A program made the position numbers and the translations under genes. A model generated the notes under the pieces. That model was given only the letters and a program-made list of their open reading frames with translations, was not told where the DNA came from and did no database searches. Source: an uncultured archaeon (GTDB lineage: Archaea; Hadarchaeota; Hadarchaeia; Hadarchaeales; Hadarchaeaceae). Taken from it: a DNA stretch of 47,815 nt. The first letter of the stretch is position 1, and the number at the start of each line of letters is the position of its first letter. Shown piece by piece: positions 35,577 to 44,249 of the stretch. The stretch lies in the NCBI GenBank assembly GCA_937921735.1, contig CAKZTQ010000018.1, forward strand, positions 1 to 47,815, written 5' to 3'.

Positions 35577-36911
35577 TTGGCAGACCTCATAATACGGAAC
35601 GCTAGGCTCGTCCTGCCGGAGGGTATCATCCAAGGTGAACTCGCGATCGATGATGGTCTGATCGCCGAGATCTCCAGAGTTAGGTTGCCCAAACGTGCGG
35701 CCGAAATAAACGCTAACGGCAAGCTGGTGATGCCGGGGGTTATAGACGTACATGCCCACATCTACGATCCTCGCTATTTAAAGCGCGAGGACTTTCGCAA
35801 CGGCACCGCCGCTGCGGCCGCTGGAGGGGTGACGAGCGTCATCGTGATGCCGCTAGATACCCCTATGGTGATGGTGGAGGAGCTGCAGAAAGTTATCGAG
35901 GTCGGACAAAAGCATAGCCTGATAGATTTTTCTTTACACGCAGGAAATTTCACCGCCGACGTCCCCGAGCACCTGTGTGCTGCGGCTGGCATTGGGATTA
36001 AGTCGTTCAAGATGTTTACCTGCGCACCGTACCGCGTTAACGAAACAACGTTGGAGAAGTTGATGTCGACCATCAAAAATATAGGTGGCATCGCATTCGT
36101 ACACGCCGAGGACGACAAGATCATCAGCAAAAACACCAAACGCCTGCTTAAAGAGGGGCGGAGAGACCCCCTAGCCCATGTCGAATCTCGTCCGAACGAG
36201 GCGGAGGAAAAAGCTATAAAAAAAATGATCGAGCTCGTCAAGAAAACTGAATGCAACCTGCATTTAGCCCATGTAACAGCCCGTCAGGGTGTTGAACTCG
36301 TGAATAAGGCTAAGTCCAAGCATGTGCGGCTGACGGCCGAAACCTGTCCACACTATCTGATCTTCACCAAGGAGGATATGGAAAAACTTGGACCTTACCT
36401 AAAGGTGAATCCAGCCCTAAAGAGTAGCGAGGACAGGGCCGCGCTATGGGATGGTCTAAGTAATGGAATTATCGACATCGTCGCATCCGATCATGCGCCC
36501 GGTACGCGGGCGGAGAAGGAGGTTGGCTGGAAAGATATTTGGGCGGCTCAAACAGGCGTCCCGGGCATAGAAACCATGCTGCCGCTGATGCTCGGCGAGG
36601 GGTTCGCGCGCGGCAGATTAACGCTCGAAAGGCTTGTCGATGCGCTTTGCACGCGGCCCGCCAAGATCTTTGGCCTTTACCCTAGGAAGGGCATCATCCG
36701 CGAGGGCTCGGATGCCGATTTGGTGATCGTCGATCTAAAGAAGGAGGTCACCATAAGGGCCGAGAAGTTGCACTACAAAGTCGGTTGGACGCCATACGAG
36801 GGGATGAAGATCAAAGGAGCGCCGGTGATGACCATATCTAGAGGCATCGTGATAGCTGAGGATGGCGAGGTACAGGCAAAACCCGGCCGGGGGCTCTTTT
36901 TAAGCCGTTAG
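35577..36911 (+). CDS. Cyclic amidohydrolase (HyuA/dihydropyrimidinase/allantoinase family)
   Basis: GKLVMPGVIDVHAHIYDP, GIKSFKMF (carbamylated Lys), FVHAEDD, LHLAHVTA, DIVASDHAPGTRAEKE; TTG start. Confidence 0.88.
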   Translation: MADLIIRNARLVLPEGIIQGELAIDDGLIAEISRVRLPKRAAEINANGKLVMPGVIDVHAHIYDPRYLKREDFRNGTAAAAAGGVTSVIVMPLDTPMVMVEELQKVIEVGQKHSLIDFSLHAGNFTADVPEHLCAAAGIGIKSFKMFTCAPYRVNETTLEKLMSTIKNIGGIAFVHAEDDKIISKNTKRLLKEGRRDPLAHVESRPNEAEEKAIKKMIELVKKTECNLHLAHVTARQGVELVNKAKSKHVRLTAETCPHYLIFTKEDMEKLGPYLKVNPALKSSEDRAALWDGLSNGIIDIVASDHAPGTRAEKEVGWKDIWAAQTGVPGIETMLPLMLGEGFARGRLTLERLVDALCTRPAKIFGLYPRKGIIREGSDADLVIVDLKKEVTIRAEKLHYKVGWTPYEGMKIKGAPVMTISRGIVIAEDGEVQAKPGRGLFLSR

Positions 36912-36958
36912 GAAATACGTTGCGATCATTTATCCGGATGCTTAAAAGGTGCCTTGGG

Positions 36959-38383
36959 TCAAGCGAAGAATGTTCGTCTTCGGACATCGCGCAAGCCGTT
37001 GAGGATAACTCGCCTGTCGCCGCTGGTCATGTTTCGCTCTGCTATAAGTTTTCCATACCAGCGAAGCGCTCGTAGAGCTTTGGCACCCCTTTCTGGCAGA
37101 TCGTAAACTGGAATACCGATATCTCGAAGAACATCGCGAACCGCTACGTACCAATCTCCGCCGATAGCTACGTTCACGACGGGCTTTTCCTCCACGCTTT
37201 TTGCGACGTCCGCAAGGAGCCTCATTTCCTCGGGCTCCAGCGGGCAGGAGTCGAACGCGGTGACCACCATTAAACCGTTGACCTGTGGATCCTCCAATAC
37301 CCGCCCCAAGACGAACCCGTAACAATTCGCCCCAGCGTTGGGGGTCAGGTTTATCGGGTTATCGGGGCAGACATCTGGATATCGTCTTTTTATGCTCTTG
37401 ATCACTCCTTCGGACAACCTCGCCAACTCGAAACCCTCGCGGCGGACGGCCTCAGCCGCCAGCATCGCTGGGCCCTCCGCACTGCCAACGATCGCGATGC
37501 TGTCGCTTGCCAAGGGGGGTTGTTTAGCAAGCGCTTCTGCCATGTCGAAGAATTCTTGTATATTCCCGGCCAAAACCGCCCCAGCCTGCTTCAGCGCTGC
37601 GCTGAAGATCCTTCCTCCCCAAATTGAAGGCCTCGCAAGCGTCGACCTCGTCGCGTCGCACCCGAGCGCCACCACTGGCTTTTGCTTTGAGGCCTCACGT
37701 AGGGCCTGTAAAAAACGCCTTCCATCGACGCTCGTCCTCTCCGCGTATACGCAAATGACGCGGGAGCCCTTCTCTTCCGCCAGGTAGCGCACTGTTTCGA
37801 CCGCACCAACGTCTACGCTGCCCTCGGTTACGGCGAACTTGCCCACGCCGATACCGTGCAAATGGGCCCAATCCACCATCGCGGGGCCAACGCCTTGGCC
37901 ACTGACGATAAATGAAGTGGCGCCCCGTCTCGGTATCGCCCGAAGCTTGGGCATCAAGCAAAGTCCATTGGAGGTGTTGACCACACCCACGATACCTGGT
38001 CCGAGCACCCTGATACCTCTTTTAACTGCTGTGCGCGAGAGCTGTTCAGCCTGGTCCTCGGTAAACCCGCTGGAGATCAAGGCCATTGCCTTTACGGCGC
38101 TTCTGTTCAGGAGCTTCCGCACGCAGTTGAGCGCTTGCTTCGGCTGCAGAACTAGGACAGCTAGATCGAGTTTCCTCGGCGCGGCTCTGAGATCTCTCGA
38201 AGTACCGTCTAGCTGGCCGCTGAGGTCCACCACATGCATTTTACCCTTGTAAAATCTTCGCATGGCTTGGACTATGGAGCGAAAAAACGTCGCGTGAACG
38301 TCGGCTTTTCGGACCTCCGAGCAACCTATTAAAATGACGGACTTCGGCTCGAAAATCGCTCTTATGCCATTTTCGGCCATCAA
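36959..38383 (-). CDS. ADP-forming acyl-CoA synthetase alpha-subunit-like protein with degenerate phospho-His motif
   Basis: CoA-binding domain IRAIFEPKSVILIGCSEVRK; ligase-CoA domain TSFIVSGQGVGPAMVDWAHLHGIGVGKF...DATRSTLARPSIWGGRIFSAALKQAGAV where SHTGxLAG is expected. Confidence 0.8.
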   Translation of the reverse strand: MMAENGIRAIFEPKSVILIGCSEVRKADVHATFFRSIVQAMRRFYKGKMHVVDLSGQLDGTSRDLRAAPRKLDLAVLVLQPKQALNCVRKLLNRSAVKAMALISSGFTEDQAEQLSRTAVKRGIRVLGPGIVGVVNTSNGLCLMPKLRAIPRRGATSFIVSGQGVGPAMVDWAHLHGIGVGKFAVTEGSVDVGAVETVRYLAEEKGSRVICVYAERTSVDGRRFLQALREASKQKPVVALGCDATRSTLARPSIWGGRIFSAALKQAGAVLAGNIQEFFDMAEALAKQPPLASDSIAIVGSAEGPAMLAAEAVRREGFELARLSEGVIKSIKRRYPDVCPDNPINLTPNAGANCYGFVLGRVLEDPQVNGLMVVTAFDSCPLEPEEMRLLADVAKSVEEKPVVNVAIGGDWYVAVRDVLRDIGIPVYDLPERGAKALRALRWYGKLIAERNMTSGDRRVILNGLRDVRRRTFFA

Positions 38384-39102
38384 CTGCCCTCCTTGAGTAT
38401 CATCCTAGCGTCGATGGCGATGGCTCCCTTTCCGCGATCGAACGCGAATACTGGATTTAAATCCAGCTCGGCTATTTCTGAAAATTCGCAAGCGAGATCC
38501 CCAACCTTCTGCAGCATGTCGGCGATGGCGTCCAAATCAACCTGCGGCTCGCCCCGCAAGCCGGCCAACACGGGATAGCCCTTGATTTCTCGTATCATCT
38601 CCTTCGCGTCCTCCGCGGTAAGGGGGGCAAGCCTGAAGCTTACGTCCTTCAAAACCTCTACCCATATGCCGCCGAGCCCGAACATCACCGTCGCGCCGAA
38701 GGATGGGTCCTGCATGGCGCCTACTATTACCTCCTTTCCTTGCGGAAGGTACTCCTGCACTGTGACGCCGGCGATGTTCGCGTTAGGCCTGTAGGCTCGA
38801 GCGTTGGCAAGTATCTCATCGAACGCCTGTCTGACCTCAAGCTCGGAGCTCAGTCCCACCCTCACGCCCCCCGCGTCGCTCTTGTGGACGATGTCGGGCG
38901 ATGCTATCTTCATGACCACTGGATATCGGAGCTCCCTCGCGATCCTCACCGCCTCGGAGGCATCTCTCGCCAGCTCGGAGCGAGCGACCGGTATTCCCCA
39001 AGCAGAGAGCACCTGCTTTGCCTCGTGCTCCAATAGCACTCGCCGACCCTGCCTTCTGGTCGACGCCAAAATTTCCGCGACCTTCTTCCGATCGGTCGCC
39101 AT
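38380..39102 (-). CDS. ADP-forming acyl-CoA synthetase beta-subunit-like (ATP-grasp) protein
   Basis: LLEHEAKQVLSAWGIPVARSELA, YPVVMKIASPDIVHKSDAGGVRVGL, ELDLNPVFAF; overlaps alpha gene. Confidence 0.9.
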   Translation of the reverse strand: MATDRKKVAEILASTRRQGRRVLLEHEAKQVLSAWGIPVARSELARDASEAVRIARELRYPVVMKIASPDIVHKSDAGGVRVGLSSELEVRQAFDEILANARAYRPNANIAGVTVQEYLPQGKEVIVGAMQDPSFGATVMFGLGGIWVEVLKDVSFRLAPLTAEDAKEMIREIKGYPVLAGLRGEPQVDLDAIADMLQKVGDLACEFSEIAELDLNPVFAFDRGKGAIAIDARMILKEGS

Positions 39103-39376
39103 ATAATCACGGGTTATTTACATTGGTCATTTTTATTATTTAAATTTTCCAAGCCCTTGCTACAAGTTTTGGGGATTTTTCTTTCTCCTTTTTAGATTTT
39201 CTGCATTTAAAAAGACGATTAATAAGTTTTAGGAAAGATAAAGATCTGTTTTTGGTTTAACACACCTATTCTTCCCCAACTAATCGGCCTACGTCTTTTG
39301 CCGAATTTTAAAGATGAAGCCCCCCTCAAAACTTAAAAATCGTGCGGGGCTATGGTTAATAGCCCGTGGTGATACG

Positions 39377-40333
39377 GTGGCCAAGACAAAGACTAGAGTC
39401 GTAGTGGCGCTGGGTGGGAATGCGATCCTCCAGAGGGGGGAAAGGGGAACATACGAAGAACAGCTCGCGAACGTGAGAAAGACGGCGGAGCAAATAGGTA
39501 AGATGATCTTGAGCGGAAAGTATCAAGTCGTCATAACCCACGGTAACGGTCCGCAGGTAGGTGCGATACTCCTCCAGAACGACGCCGGACAGAAGTATGG
39601 TATACCGGCGATGCCAATGGACGTCTGCGGCGCCGAGAGCCAAGGGCTGATAGGGTATATGATACAGCAGTGCCTCCGCGAGGTTTTCGTCAAGGCCGGA
39701 AGACCGGATATACCCGTTGCCACGGTGATAACCCAAGTTATCGTCGACAAAAACGACCCCGCCTTCCAAAACCCCACCAAACCGGTCGGCCCGTTCTACA
39801 CCGAAGAGGAGGCGAAAAGGTTGGCCAAGGAGAAGGGGTGGGTCGTGGTAGACGATGCCGGCCGCGGCTGGAGGCGCGTGGTGCCATCGCCCGACCCAAA
39901 GGACATCGCCGAGAAGGAGGCTATAAGATGTCTCCTCGACGCGCACGTCGTCCCCATAGCCTCGGGGGGTGGTGGAATACCCGTGATCGAGGAGGACGGG
40001 AAATTGAAGGGTGTGGAGGCGGTGATAGACAAGGACTTGGCGGGCGAGAGGCTGGCCGAAGCGGTGGACGCGGACGTGCTGCTGATATTGACCGACGTAG
40101 ACGGGGTGGCGATAAACTACAGGAAGCCCAATGAGCGGTGGCTGAGGAGGATGACGGTGCAGGAGGCGAAGCGATACTTGGAGGAGGGCCAGTTCGCGGC
40201 GGGCAGCATGGAGCCGAAGGTGAGGGCCGCCGTGAGGTTCATCGAGTGGGGAGGGAAACGGGCGATCATCGCATCGCTGGACCGGGCCCTAGAGGCCCTC
40301 GAGGGAGAGGCGGGCACGGAAATAGTAAGATGA
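39377..40333 (+). CDS. Carbamate kinase
   Basis: [102 protein letters not shown]. Confidence 0.95.
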   Translation: MAKTKTRVVVALGGNAILQRGERGTYEEQLANVRKTAEQIGKMILSGKYQVVITHGNGPQVGAILLQNDAGQKYGIPAMPMDVCGAESQGLIGYMIQQCLREVFVKAGRPDIPVATVITQVIVDKNDPAFQNPTKPVGPFYTEEEAKRLAKEKGWVVVDDAGRGWRRVVPSPDPKDIAEKEAIRCLLDAHVVPIASGGGGIPVIEEDGKLKGVEAVIDKDLAGERLAEAVDADVLLILTDVDGVAINYRKPNERWLRRMTVQEAKRYLEEGQFAAGSMEPKVRAAVRFIEWGGKRAIIASLDRALEALEGEAGTEIVR

Positions 40334-40401
40334 TCCATCAAAGAAACCTTTTTTCGGAATCGATTTTTAGATGCGAACCTTAAATTTCCTTTTGGGATGA
40401 G

Positions 40402-41478
40402 ATGGCCAAAATCCCTCGAGAACTTGAAGGACTACTCGAACTTCCCACCGTCAGACCCGCTCTGCTTTGGGAAAAGGTCCAAGATAGCGAGGTAAAGTGT
40501 AGTCTTTGCGAGAGGCGATGCCAGATAAAGGAGGGATCGACCGGTTTTTGTGGGACGAGGGTCAACATCGGCGGTCAACTTTACACGATGGTCTACGGCG
40601 ATATATCCTCCCTCTCCGCCAACCCAGCGGAGAAAAAGCCCTTTTACCATTTTTATCCGGGCAAGCTTTTCCTGACGGCGGGCACGTATGGATGCACGTT
40701 TCGATGCCCATGGTGTCAAAACGCGTCCATAAGTCAAGTTTCTCCAGATCCACGCGAGGCCAACTACATAAGCCCGGAGCACTTCGTCAAGATCTCCTTA
40801 GAAGAGGGGTGCGTCGGGACCAGCCTGAGCTTCAACGAGCCCACCTTGCTCTTCGAATACGCGCTTGACCTGTTCCCCCTAGCGCACGAGAAGGGCCTAG
40901 TGAATACCTTCGTCTCGAACGGTTACATGACGCTCGAAGCGCTCCGGATGTTGCGCGACGCTGGCTTGGACGCCATCAACATCGATGTCAAAGGAGATGC
41001 CCAAGCGGTTCGGAAATATTGCGCGGCGAGGGTCGAGCCCGTTTGGCGAAACGTGCGGGAGGCCAAGCGCCTTGGGCTGCATGTGGAGGTGGTCAACCTC
41101 GTGATACCTGGGGTCAACGATCGCGAGGAGCAATTTAGGGAACTGGCGAGGCGCCACCTCCAAGAGGCCGGGGATGAAACGCCCCTGCACTTCACGGCCT
41201 ATTATCCCGCTTACAGGTTCGATGCCCCGCCTACCCCCGTCGCGACCCTCGAGCGAGCCCACGACGTGGCGGTGGCGGAGGGCTTAAAGTTCGTCTACGT
41301 GGGCAATGTGCCCGGACACCGCTACGAGAACACCTATTGCCCGAACTGTGGCAGACTGCTCATCGGTCGCTACGGGCTCGAGCTCATAAAGGTGGACCTC
41401 GAGGACCATCGATGCCCGAGCTGCGGGCGGGAGATCTCCATCGTGACGAAAAGTGGGACGAGGAGGCGGGCGAGGTGA
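40402..41478 (+). CDS. Radical SAM enzyme of the AmmeMemoRadiSam / PFL-activase-like family
   Basis: CSLCERRCQIKEGSTGFCGTRVN...FLTAGTYGCTFRCPWCQN (CxxxCxxC), FNEPTLLFEYALDL, VTTL C-terminal zinc-ribbon CPNCG...CPSCGREI. Confidence 0.88.
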   Translation: MAKIPRELEGLLELPTVRPALLWEKVQDSEVKCSLCERRCQIKEGSTGFCGTRVNIGGQLYTMVYGDISSLSANPAEKKPFYHFYPGKLFLTAGTYGCTFRCPWCQNASISQVSPDPREANYISPEHFVKISLEEGCVGTSLSFNEPTLLFEYALDLFPLAHEKGLVNTFVSNGYMTLEALRMLRDAGLDAINIDVKGDAQAVRKYCAARVEPVWRNVREAKRLGLHVEVVNLVIPGVNDREEQFRELARRHLQEAGDETPLHFTAYYPAYRFDAPPTPVATLERAHDVAVAEGLKFVYVGNVPGHRYENTYCPNCGRLLIGRYGLELIKVDLEDHRCPSCGREISIVTKSGTRRRAR

Positions 41479-42254
41479 CGATCGTCGTAGTCGTCAGGGG
41501 AGACCGGCCCGAGACGGTGGTGCCGCTCGCCTTGAAGGAACTGGGCATCGAGGTCAAAGGGAGAAAGGTGGTGATAAAGCCAAACCTCATCACCAACCGC
41601 CCCTACCCGGTGATCACTCCGCCCGAAACCGTGGGGGCCCTCCTCGATTATTTCAGGGAGGGCAACGAGCTCATCGTGGCCGAGGGCTCTGGCTTCGGCG
41701 ATACTAGGGAGATATTCAGGGATCAGGGTTACGAGGCGCTCGCCGAGCGTTATGGGGCGAGGCTCGTCGACCTCAATCGGGATAAATTTGAGTTACTCGA
41801 GCTACCGGAAGTCAGGGTGCTGAGGAGGTTCGAGCTGCCATCGACCCTCAAGGGTGCTTACCTCATCTCGGCCGCGGTCCTAAAGCGGCACTCGATAACG
41901 AAGGTGACGCTCTCGGTCAAGAACATGCTCGGCGCCACCATCGGGAGGGACAAGGGAAGGTTCCACAGGCTGGGCATAGACGAGAGCATCGTCGACATCT
42001 GCCTCTACCGAAAACCGGACCTCGCGGTCATCGACGGCAGGCTGGGCTTGAGCTCCGAGCTCGGAGGGGAAGCTAGGAAATTTGGGGTGATGATCTTCTC
42101 CGAGGACCCGGTCGCCGCGGATGCTGTAGGGTCGAAAATTCTTGGGGTCGAGCCCTCAAGCGTGCGACACCTGAAGTTGGCGCAGGAAGCGGGACTTGGG
42201 GTATGCGATCTCAAGAGGATCGAGGTGCGCGAGCTAAGCGCGGGCAGCACTTAA
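41475..42254 (+). CDS. DUF362 domain-containing protein
   Basis: KVVIKPNLITNRPYPVITPPETVGALLDYF...VAEGSGFGDTREIFRDQGYEALAERYG...SVKNMLGATIGRDKGRFH; GTG start overlapping upstream stop. Confidence 0.85.
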   Translation: MTIVVVVRGDRPETVVPLALKELGIEVKGRKVVIKPNLITNRPYPVITPPETVGALLDYFREGNELIVAEGSGFGDTREIFRDQGYEALAERYGARLVDLNRDKFELLELPEVRVLRRFELPSTLKGAYLISAAVLKRHSITKVTLSVKNMLGATIGRDKGRFHRLGIDESIVDICLYRKPDLAVIDGRLGLSSELGGEARKFGVMIFSEDPVAADAVGSKILGVEPSSVRHLKLAQEAGLGVCDLKRIEVRELSAGST

Positions 42255-43012
42255 CGAACGGGCTTGACCTCGCTGGAAATCGCGTCGTAGCCCTCTAGGA
42301 CCCTTTCAAAACTTATCCTTTTGCCCCCTACGATCTTGAGCTCAACATCTAGCGAGCCCCGCTCCACCCTTATGATGTTGTAGGAGTTGGCGAAGAACCC
42401 CCTCAGCCTCCTGCAGGAAACGCTGCCGGCGTGCACTATCGGCAAGCCATCGACGCTCAGCCTCCAAGGCCTGTGCTTGTGGCCGCAGAGTACCAAGTTG
42501 GCCTTGCCGGCTATAAGCGTGCGCAGGGCGTCTCCAGCGTCGACGACTATGTTGGGCCTAGTGCCGGTGTCGGGGATGGGTACCAAGTGATGGTGGAGGG
42601 CGACTATCTTGAACTTGTCCTCGTGCTTCCTCAAGACCTCATCGAACCATACTAGCTGGCGGTAGCCAACCTCACCCGTGTCCCTATCCGGCCTCGCGGT
42701 TCGAAGGTGGGCGATGAGTACCTCGTCGAGCACCAACATCTCAGGGCGAGGGAAGAAGTGATCCCAGAGCAAGAAGCCGGTGTGCTCGTAGTCGTGGTTG
42801 CCGCTGCCCACTAAAACCCTGCTACACCTGAGCTTTCCGATGTACCTCGCCGCTAGCTTGTACTCATCGAAGAGACCGGAGTTTGTGACATCGCCGGTGA
42901 TTATGACCACGTCCGGCTTTAGCGCGTTTATCTCCTTGATGGCCGTAGCTAGCATCTTCGGGGAGAACGTCTCCGCGCCGCAGTGCAGGTCAGATAAGTG
43001 AACGAGAAGCAT
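42251..43012 (-). CDS. Calcineurin-like metallophosphoesterase
   Basis: LLVHLSDLHCGAETF, VVIITGDVTNSG, VLVGSGNHDYEH, LVLCGHKHRPWRL. Confidence 0.9.
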   Translation of the reverse strand: MLLVHLSDLHCGAETFSPKMLATAIKEINALKPDVVIITGDVTNSGLFDEYKLAARYIGKLRCSRVLVGSGNHDYEHTGFLLWDHFFPRPEMLVLDEVLIAHLRTARPDRDTGEVGYRQLVWFDEVLRKHEDKFKIVALHHHLVPIPDTGTRPNIVVDAGDALRTLIAGKANLVLCGHKHRPWRLSVDGLPIVHAGSVSCRRLRGFFANSYNIIRVERGSLDVELKIVGGKRISFERVLEGYDAISSEVKPVR

Positions 43013-43019
43013 GTTCCCC

Positions 43020-44042
43020 CTATAGCTCGACTTCCTTGCACATGGTGAGGGCGAGCACCGCCATCTTGGCGAAGAAGTTGTCGTCGGCCTGCTCGTAGAT
43101 GACCGAGTTGGGCCCATCCATCACCTCGTCCGTCGCCTCCTCGCCCCTCATCACTGGCAGCACGTGGGTGACGATCGCCGGCCTGCCCATGAGGTCGTCG
43201 ACGTGGTGCTGCTCCAGCCTCCAATCTCGATATCTGTTGTAGATGGCGACCTCCCTGTCGACGCCAAACGCCGTTGCACCCACCCTCAGAAATTCCGCCG
43301 TCGCCCAATTCCTCGGAAAGACCACGTTTGCGCCTCGGAGCCCCTCCTCGAAGTCGTTGCTCACCTCGAAGCTCCCGCCGCTCTCCTCGGCGTTCCTTTT
43401 GGCGGCCTCGATTATCTTGGGGTCTATCTCGAAGCCCGGCGGGTGAACCAACGTCACATCCATGCCGAAGCGGGTAGCGATGAGCACCTCCTCTTGGATG
43501 CTGCATCTCCCGCGTGGCTTGCTTGAGTACGCCCAGGTCACGGCGTACTTCTTTCCCCTCACATCGCCGAGCTTGGCTTGGATCGTCATCATGTCCCCTA
43601 TCGCTTGCGTTGGGTGATAGGTGCAACAGGCCATGTTGATCACCGGCACCTTTGCAACCCTCGCGAATTCCTCGACCACCCTTCTCCCCGCGCCATAGAC
43701 GAAGTCTATAGCCTTGTCCAATATCCTTACTCCTATCCCGTCCGCGTAAGAGTCGTACATCTTCGCTGCGTCCTTCACCGCCTCCTCCATCCTCATCGTC
43801 GAGACATCGATGAAGGCCGGGTGTCCGCCTAGCATGGCGGTCGCGGCCTCGAAGGCGCCGCGCGTGCGCGTCGAGGGCGCGTAGAACACCATGAAGAAGT
43901 TCTTCCGATCGAGGAGCCTGGGTGGACGGCCCCCTCCCCTGACGATCGCCCTCAGCTTCCTGGCCAGGTCTATGGTTGCTTGGATCTCGTCGATGCTCCA
44001 ATCTTGAGTAGTTATCAGGTCGCGACCGTAGAGCTCAGCCAT
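43020..44042 (-). CDS. Knotted carbamoyltransferase, YgeW-like (OTC/ATC superfamily)
   Basis: FYAPSTRTRGAFEAATAMLGG, CTYHPTQAIGDMMTI, KKYAVTWAYSSKPRGRCSIQEEVLIATRFGMDVTLVHPPGFEIDPKIIEAAKRNAEESGGSF, HVLPVMRGEEATDEVMDGPNSV. Confidence 0.85.
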   Translation of the reverse strand: MAELYGRDLITTQDWSIDEIQATIDLARKLRAIVRGGGRPPRLLDRKNFFMVFYAPSTRTRGAFEAATAMLGGHPAFIDVSTMRMEEAVKDAAKMYDSYADGIGVRILDKAIDFVYGAGRRVVEEFARVAKVPVINMACCTYHPTQAIGDMMTIQAKLGDVRGKKYAVTWAYSSKPRGRCSIQEEVLIATRFGMDVTLVHPPGFEIDPKIIEAAKRNAEESGGSFEVSNDFEEGLRGANVVFPRNWATAEFLRVGATAFGVDREVAIYNRYRDWRLEQHHVDDLMGRPAIVTHVLPVMRGEEATDEVMDGPNSVIYEQADDNFFAKMAVLALTMCKEVEL

Positions 44043-44249
44043 CCGGACTCCCCAAAGTAATTTGCGCACGTGTTTTTAACTTTGTGGGGGCTGTAAACCC
44101 AACCGACCCCATTTTTCCCGAGCAAGGCATCATCTCTCCTGCCCACGTCGAAGTTTATGTTATCATTGGCAAGGACCCCAAGAAAGCGCTTAACGATGGC
44201 CCCCACCTACGACTATTTCACCGGACCCATGCCCCGCATAACATCGATC

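Noticed and set aside
42949-44001. 350-aa minus ORF overlapping the carbamoyltransferase
   Set aside because: Out-of-frame low-complexity product; the YgeW-like frame carries STRTR and HPTQ motifs.
44043-44249. Small ORFs 44084-44266 (+) and 44015-44206 (-) in the gap between carbamoyltransferase and AOR
   Set aside because: No motif or hydrophobic pattern, mutually overlapping; more likely promoter/3' region, though a decayed gene cannot be excluded.
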